Shown piece after piece: positions 1 through 3,194 of a stretch of 5,608 bases of DNA. This stretch comes from Kiritimatiellales bacterium. GTDB lineage: Bacteria; Verrucomicrobiota; Kiritimatiellia; Kiritimatiellales; Pontiellaceae. Position 1 is the stretch's first letter. The number at the start of each line of letters is the position of its first letter. The stretch covers positions 1 through 5,608 of the forward strand of contig DAOVNC010000249.1 of the NCBI GenBank assembly GCA_030630445.1, in the 5' to 3' direction. The notes beneath the pieces are model-generated. The model searched no databases and was not told the DNA's origin. It was given only the letters and a program-made list of their open reading frames with translations. Position numbers and translations under genes: made by a program.

Positions 1-104
1 AACAGCGCCAGATACATCGTCACAACGACCAGCGCTGCGACCAGCCCAAGCTCCTCTCCAATGATGGGAAAAATAAAGTCGGTGTGCGCTTCGGGAAGAT
101 AGTT
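1..104 (-). pseudogene. ftsW: Inverted internal segment of ftsW
   Basis: Read on the - strand from base 104 to base 1, this stretch encodes NYLPEAHTDFIFPIIGEELG followed by a hydrophobic helix (LVAALVVVTMYLALF). This is the conserved FtsW segment that belongs directly before the part encoded at 103-408. Joining the reverse complement of 1-104 to base 105 gives one uninterrupted frame of 135 codons plus stop (CTG TTC ATT TTC TGC at the join), with no base gained or lost. The segment is therefore flipped in place, not inserted from elsewhere. It starts with AAC and ends with GTT, so the exact breakpoint can slide within that short complementarity. The cause could be true inversion, a mixed population, or a fold-back chimera at the end of an assembled sequence. 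The window starts inside the inverted part, so the left junction cannot be seen. Confidence 0.85.
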
Positions 105-116
105 CATTTTCTGCAT
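102..116. repeat. Candidate inverted-repeat arm at the ftsW inversion junction
   Basis: The + strand reads GTTCATTTTCTGCAT and belongs to FtsW (FIFCI). Its complement reads ATGCAGAAAATGAAC, which in frame with the inverted segment gives MQKMN just before YLPEAHTDF. E. coli FtsW has QKLEYLPEAHTDF at this place, so Q and K fall exactly where the family has them. One 15-base sequence thus appears to fit both sides of the junction, as expected if the intact gene has this sequence as inverted repeats about 98 bases apart. Only the last three bases of the second copy (AAC at 1-3) lie in the window, so the repeat is inferred. Confidence 0.5.
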
Positions 117-408
117 CCTGTTTATTCTGGGTGCGAAAATCGCGCTCAACGCACGCGACGACTTTGGCCGCTTTCTCGCCTTTGGCATCACGCTCATGAT
201 CACGATGCAGGCGCTGATCAACTTTGCGGTGGTCACGGGCTGCGTGCCCACGAAGGGGTTGGCGCTTCCATTCATCAGCTATGGCGGATCAAGCCTTGTT
301 GTTTCCGGCGTGATGGTCGGCATTTTGGTGAACGTGGCACACCTCGGGATGCATGCGCCCACCGCCGCATCGCGCAACCCTTTCAAGGATCGCGCACGAA
401 AAGTATAA
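103..408 (+). CDS. ftsW: FtsW C-terminal segment (SEDS septal peptidoglycan polymerase), separated from the rest of its gene
   Basis: This is the last 101 codons of an FtsW/SpoVE-type SEDS protein, the inner-membrane glycosyltransferase that polymerises lipid II at the division septum. The clearest signature is PTKGLALPFISYGGSSL at 250-300, which corresponds to the E. coli FtsW stretch LPTKGLTLPLISYGGSSLL. A hydrophobic helix (FIFCILFILGAKIAL) comes before it and another (VVSGVMVGILVNVA) after it, followed by a short basic tail ending at TAA 406-408. Going upstream the frame closes at TAG 100-102, because the preceding FtsW residues lie on the opposite strand in bases 1-104. As the sequence stands, translation could only begin internally, for example at ATG 196, giving a 70-residue fragment that is unlikely to work. 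FtsW rather than RodA is favoured because the inverted part reads YLPEAHTDF. The family call is firm; whether the gene is broken in the living cell is not settled. Confidence 0.88.
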   Translation, partial: FIFCILFILGAKIALNARDDFGRFLAFGITLMITMQALINFAVVTGCVPTKGLALPFISYGGSSLVVSGVMVGILVNVAHLGMHAPTAASRNPFKDRARKV

Positions 409-418
409 AGTTGGATGT

Positions 419-1264
419 ATGAAAAACGAATACGAACTGCTCGATAGCGGCAACGGAAAAAAACTCGAACGCTTTGGCGATGTGGTGTTGGATCGCCCCT
501 GCGCACAGGCCGTGTGGATGCCGCAACGGCCCGACCTTTGGGAAACGGCCACCGCCCGCTTCGACCGTGTCGGCGGCCATAACTGGGAAGGGCGCGGGAA
601 ACTTCCCAACGCGTGGAACATCGAAATCGGCGGCGTTGCAATGAAGCTCTCGGCGACGGACTTCGGCCACCTCGGCGTGTTCCCCGAAACCCGCGGGCTA
701 TGGGAATGGATCCGCTCGACGCTGAAAACCGAAACGGGAAAAAAAGGCCGGGAACCGAGGTTCCTGAACCTCTTCGCCTATTCCGGCGGGGCAACGCTCG
801 CTGCCGCGCAGTCCGGTGCGCACTGCTGCCACCTCGATGCCTCCAAGGGCATGGTCGACTGGGCGCGCGAAAACGCCAAACTCAACAACCTGCAGGATGC
901 ACCGATCCGCTGGATCGTCGACGACGTGATCAAGTTCCTTCGCCGCGAAGTGAAGCGCGGCAACCAATACGACGCCGTCCTGCTCGATCCTCCCTCCTTC
1001 GGGCGTGGCAAGAAGGGCGAACTCTACAAGATCGAAGAGAGCCTCATGACCACGCTCGACCTCGTCCATCAGGTTTTAACCGGCGACCCCAGCTTTGTCC
1101 TGCTCACCTCCCACACCCCCGGCTTCTCGCCCATCGTATTGAGCAACCTCCTGCGGCAATACAACGAGGGGGGCGCGGTCGAATGCGGCGAAATGCTGTT
1201 GACCGGCCCGTCGGACGTCAACGACCTGCCCAATGGAAACTGGGCCCGCTGGATCAACAAATAG
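419..1264 (+). CDS. Class I SAM-dependent methyltransferase, RlmI/RlmK-like (probable rRNA methyltransferase)
   Basis: A 281-residue Rossmann-fold methyltransferase that most resembles the COG1092 / Methyltrans_SAM family of 23S rRNA methyltransferases. The SAM-binding motif is FLNLFAYSGGATLAAA (residues 115-130). The next strand ends in an acidic residue (HLDASKGMVDWA, 138-149), and motif IV is LLDPPSFGRGKKG (188-200), nearly as in RlmI. The N-terminal 100 residues (YELLDSGNGKKLERFG and on) match family members that lack the PUA domain of RlmI, which is about 396 residues long. After motif IV the sequence is LLTSHTPGFSP, where RlmI has a Ser-Cys-Ser motif, so the m5C catalytic cysteine seems absent and the modified base is unknown. 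ATG 419 was chosen because it lies 10 bases after the ftsW stop and starts where the family homology starts; the in-frame ATG at 353 would overlap ftsW. The Shine-Dalgarno sequence is weak (TTGGA at 411-415). Family confidence is high, substrate confidence low. Confidence 0.85.
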   Translation: MKNEYELLDSGNGKKLERFGDVVLDRPCAQAVWMPQRPDLWETATARFDRVGGHNWEGRGKLPNAWNIEIGGVAMKLSATDFGHLGVFPETRGLWEWIRSTLKTETGKKGREPRFLNLFAYSGGATLAAAQSGAHCCHLDASKGMVDWARENAKLNNLQDAPIRWIVDDVIKFLRREVKRGNQYDAVLLDPPSFGRGKKGELYKIEESLMTTLDLVHQVLTGDPSFVLLTSHTPGFSPIVLSNLLRQYNEGGAVECGEMLLTGPSDVNDLPNGNWARWINK

Positions 1265-1269
1265 ATTGT

Positions 1270-1301
1270 AGGGAGGGAAGGTTTTCAACCGTTCCCTCCC
1301 T
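1270..1301 (+). terminator. Strong stem-loop between the methyltransferase and pseudouridine synthase genes
   Basis: AGGGAGGGAAGGTT (1270-1283) pairs with AACC (1287-1290) and TTCCCTCCCT (1292-1301) around a TTC loop, giving 14 pairs with one bulged G at 1291. It begins 6 bases after a stop codon and ends 20 bases before the next start, as expected for a terminator. No T run follows (GTAGTTAAGTT), so it is not a standard Rho-independent terminator. It could instead be a 3' end stabiliser or a dispersed intergenic palindrome. Confidence 0.45.
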
Positions 1302-1321
1302 GTAGTTAAGTTGGGAAAACC

Positions 1322-2023
1322 ATGAGCGATATTAAATACAGCGCTGAAGAACTGGCTCCGCTGATCCTTCATGCGGACAACCATTTGCTGGCGGTTAGCA
1401 AACCGGCGGGGTTGCTGACGCAGGACAGCGGCACCGGTTTGCGGAACATGGAGGACTGGGCGCGCGAGTGGGTGCGGGTCGACAAGAACAAGGAAGGCAA
1501 CGTCTTCCTCAATGCCGCGCATCGGATCGACAAGGCCGTCAGCGGCATCGTCCTCTTTGCCCGCACCAGCAAGGCGCTTACCCGCCTCAACGAAGATATC
1601 CGCCAGCGCAACTGCAGAAAGATCTATCATGCCCTGGTCGAAGGCGCGCCGGGAAAGCCGGATGCCGAGCTGATCCACTGGCTTTCGCACGAACACCACT
1701 GCGCCGAGGTTTGCCGCGAAGGCGAAAAGGGAGCGCAACGCGCCGTGCTTCGCTACCGGACGCTCAAGCGGCTCGGCAAGCTGACCCTGCTCGAAATCGA
1801 TCTCGAAACCGGCCGCTACCACCAGATCCGAGCGCAGCTTTCCGCTATTGGCCTCCCGATTGCGGGCGACGAAAAATATGGTGCACGGCAGGTTTCAAAG
1901 CGGAAAGACATCGCATTGCACCACGCCCGTCTGGAAGTGACGCACCCCACCACCCGCGAACCCATCATCATTCAAGCCCCATATCCAAGAGAATCGGATT
2001 GGTGGGCATTCAAATTAAAATGA
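1322..2023 (+). CDS. RluA-family RNA pseudouridine synthase
   Basis: A 233-residue enzyme predicted to isomerise uridine to pseudouridine in 23S rRNA or tRNA. The family's catalytic motif is present as HRIDKAVSG (residues 67-75), with D70 as the catalytic aspartate; isoleucine replaces the usual leucine of HRLD. Also seen are the early VSKPAGLLTQ strand (25-34), the conserved tyrosine in RKIYHALVEG (Y102), and the late motif ETGRYHQIRAQL...GLPIAGDEKYG (162-187). There is no N-terminal S4 RNA-binding domain, so it is closer in layout to RluA or TruC than to RluC or RluD, though the exact target cannot be named from sequence alone. ATG 1322 starts just ahead of the first conserved strand, and the ribosome-binding site is poor (TTGGGAAAA). 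Lying downstream of a putative rRNA methyltransferase is consistent with an RNA-modification pair, but the hairpin between them may separate their transcription. Confidence 0.9.
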   Translation: MSDIKYSAEELAPLILHADNHLLAVSKPAGLLTQDSGTGLRNMEDWAREWVRVDKNKEGNVFLNAAHRIDKAVSGIVLFARTSKALTRLNEDIRQRNCRKIYHALVEGAPGKPDAELIHWLSHEHHCAEVCREGEKGAQRAVLRYRTLKRLGKLTLLEIDLETGRYHQIRAQLSAIGLPIAGDEKYGARQVSKRKDIALHHARLEVTHPTTREPIIIQAPYPRESDWWAFKLK

Positions 2024-2048
2024 GGCGGGTTATTGGCGGGACTGCAGG

Positions 2049-2075
2049 CAAGGCCATAGGCCTCCGCTGGCCTTG
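2049..2075. repeat. GC-rich stem-loop downstream of the pseudouridine synthase gene
   Basis: CAAGGCCA (2049-2056) pairs perfectly with TGGCCTTG (2068-2075) around an 11-base loop. A competing smaller hairpin, AGGCC-ATA-GGCCT (2051-2063), uses the same left arm, so the two cannot form together. There is no T run next to it. It may mark the 3' end of the upstream transcript or be a dispersed palindromic element; the window has only this one copy. Confidence 0.4.
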
Positions 2076-2182
2076 GCGGCAACATGTTGGAATTTTCCGG
2101 GAGATTTATCTGGATTTTGGACAAGGGTTCTCTATGGTGCCCCTTTTCCTACGGAATTCGTTGTGGAGTGTGGCGCAATCAC

Positions 2183-2216
2183 TGAACGCCGCGAGAAGCG
2201 CGAAACGTAGAATAAT
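2183..2216 (+). promoter_or_regulatory. Possible sigma-70-type promoter for the str operon
   Basis: TAGAAT at 2208-2213 matches the -10 consensus TATAAT at five of six positions and begins an AT-rich stretch in otherwise GC-rich DNA. The best -35 candidate (TGAACG at 2183-2188, 19-base spacing) is poor. Transcription from here would start near 2220 and give a leader of about 80 bases containing the hairpin at 2247-2279. This is a position-based suggestion only. Confidence 0.22.
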
Positions 2217-2246
2217 GTGAATAAAGTTAAATCTTTCGCTTGCGGA

Positions 2247-2286
2247 ACGTGTGCGGGACGACTACTGTCCTGCGCTTGTCTTTTTT
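2247..2286 (+). terminator. Terminator-like hairpin and T tract in the rpsL leader (possible attenuator)
   Basis: GTGCGGGAC (2251-2259) pairs with GTCCTGCGC (2267-2275) around the loop GACTACT: nine continuous pairs including two G-U. Past one T-T mismatch, three more pairs (2247-2249 with 2277-2279) extend the stem. The run TCTTTTTT follows at 2279-2286 and abuts the rpsL Shine-Dalgarno sequence. Stem plus T run is the shape of a Rho-independent terminator. No room is left for a promoter between it and rpsL, so if it terminates it would act as an attenuator of the ribosomal operon. It could instead be a protein-binding leader hairpin. Confidence 0.45.
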
Positions 2287-2296
2287 AAGGAAGGGA
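2287..2296 (+). promoter_or_regulatory. Strong Shine-Dalgarno sequence of rpsL
   Basis: AAGGAAGGGA contains AAGGAA ending 9 bases before ATG 2302, and a second purine block (AAGGGA) ending 5 bases before it. This fixes the rpsL start at 2302 and not at an upstream in-frame codon such as 2251, which would read through the leader hairpin and T tract. It is by far the strongest ribosome-binding site in the window. Confidence 0.8.
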
Positions 2297-2301
2297 TATT
2301 T

Positions 2302-2676
2302 ATGCCGACAATTAATCAACTAGTGAGAAATCCGCGTGCGGTTGCGAAGAAGAAAAGCAAATCGCCCGCACTGACAACCTGCCCGCAGCGTCGGGGGGTA
2401 TGTCTGCTTGTGAAGACGCAGACCCCGAAAAAGCCGAACTCGGCTTTGCGCAAGGTTGCGCGTGTTCGTCTAACGAACGGAAAAGAAATCAACGCATATA
2501 TTCCGGGCGAAGGCCACAATCTTCAGGAGCATAGCATGGTGCTGGTTCGCGGCGGCAGGGTGAAAGACTTGCCGGGTGTCCGCTACCACATTGTTCGCGG
2601 TGCGCTGGACTGCCTTGGAGTGGACGGACGCAAGCGCGGTCGTTCGAAATATGGTGCAAAAAGACCTAAAAGCTAA
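2302..2676 (+). CDS. rpsL: 30S ribosomal protein S12
   Basis: A 124-residue S12, the usual bacterial length, located at the decoding centre of the 30S subunit where it supports tRNA selection. The sequence starts MPTINQLVRNPR and carries the conserved loops TPKKPNSALRKV (residues 41-52) and GGRVKDLPGVRYH (84-96), ending KYGAKRPKS. K43, K88 and P91, where streptomycin-resistance substitutions are found in other bacteria, all have the wild-type residue, so no such resistance is predicted from this gene. D89 is present, the residue that RimO methylthiolates where that enzyme exists. The ATG at 2302 follows a strong Shine-Dalgarno sequence. It is the first gene of the str operon, and rpsG begins 14 bases after its stop. 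Its codon use is less GC-rich at third positions than the middle of fusA. Confidence 0.98.
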   Translation: MPTINQLVRNPRAVAKKKSKSPALTTCPQRRGVCLLVKTQTPKKPNSALRKVARVRLTNGKEINAYIPGEGHNLQEHSMVLVRGGRVKDLPGVRYHIVRGALDCLGVDGRKRGRSKYGAKRPKS

Positions 2677-2690
2677 CGAGAGTTTGAACT

Positions 2691-3164
2691 ATGGCAAGAA
2701 GACGCAGAGCTGAGCAAAGGAAACTGATCCCGGATCCCCGCTATGGAAACGAGATGGTTTCGTACATGATCAACGCCGTAATGTGCTGTGGCAAGAAGTC
2801 CACTGCCGCGAAGATTGTCTATGGCGCGATCGAAGATATCAAGAGCCAGATGAAGGATGAAGATCCAATCGAAGTGTTCACGCAGGCGATTATCAACGTT
2901 TCTCCCCGCTTGGAGGTAAAATCCCGTCGTGTGGGTGGTGCAACCTATCAGGTTCCGCTGGAAGTCAAACCCAAGCGCCAGATTGCCTTGGCCGTTCGTT
3001 GGTTGATCCAGCTTTCCGGAAACCGTCGCGGTGTTCCGATGCGCCGTGCGCTGGCCATGGAGCTGATGGATGCCTATCGCGGACAAGGAAACGCGATCAA
3101 AAAGCGCGACGACACGCATAAGATGGCCCAAGCCAACAAGGCTTTTGCGCATTACCGCTGGTAA
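2691..3164 (+). CDS. rpsG: 30S ribosomal protein S7
   Basis: A 157-residue S7, full length for the family. S7 is a primary 16S rRNA-binding protein that starts assembly of the 30S head and lines the E site. Recognisable parts are the basic N-terminus ARRRRAEQR, the segment LIPDPRYGNEMVSYMINAVM (residues 12-31), GKKSTAAKIVYGA, the central SRRVGGATYQVP and RRGVPMRRALAMEL, and the terminal ANKAFAHYRW typical of bacterial S7. The start ATG 2691 is preceded by a modest GAGAG at 2678-2682. In E. coli, S7 represses its own operon by binding a roughly 100-base region between rpsL and rpsG. Here that gap is only 14 bases, so the same site cannot exist in that form and control must lie elsewhere, possibly in the rpsL leader. 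Confidence 0.98.
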   Translation: MARRRRAEQRKLIPDPRYGNEMVSYMINAVMCCGKKSTAAKIVYGAIEDIKSQMKDEDPIEVFTQAIINVSPRLEVKSRRVGGATYQVPLEVKPKRQIALAVRWLIQLSGNRRGVPMRRALAMELMDAYRGQGNAIKKRDDTHKMAQANKAFAHYRW

Positions 3165-3194
3165 TACCCAATCCCAATTCACTTGGAAAAGAGA

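Larger units (their letters stand above)
2024..2246. other. Non-coding gap upstream of the str operon leader
   Basis: No gene is convincing here on either strand. An ATG that overlaps the upstream stop (ATGA at 2020-2023) opens a 66-codon frame to 2220 whose first residues (RVIGGTAG) loosely resemble the start of RsmD, but the rest resembles nothing I know. The first 60 bases are GC-rich and fold into a stem-loop. The stretch 2208-2240 is distinctly AT-rich and is the likeliest place for the str operon promoter. Confidence 0.5.

Noticed and set aside
353..418. Upstream ATG for the methyltransferase, adding 22 residues
   Set aside because: It would overlap the ftsW end by 56 bases, and the added residues show no family likeness; ATG 419 begins where the homology begins.
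1076..1822. Antisense open frame of 248 codons opposite the methyltransferase end and the pseudouridine synthase
   Set aside because: It spans an intergenic hairpin and two clear genes on the other strand, and shows no recognisable domain.
2084..2185. 33-codon frame in the rpsL upstream gap as a possible leader peptide
   Set aside because: No ribosome-binding site, no regulatory codon run, and probably upstream of the transcription start.
2239..2267. TTGCGG and TACTGT with 17-base spacing as a promoter for rpsL
   Set aside because: Each hexamer matches consensus at only three of six positions, and the -10 lies inside the leader stem-loop.
2251..2301. Upstream in-frame extension of rpsL
   Set aside because: It would translate the leader hairpin, the T run and the Shine-Dalgarno sequence; S12 of normal length (124 residues) starts at 2302.
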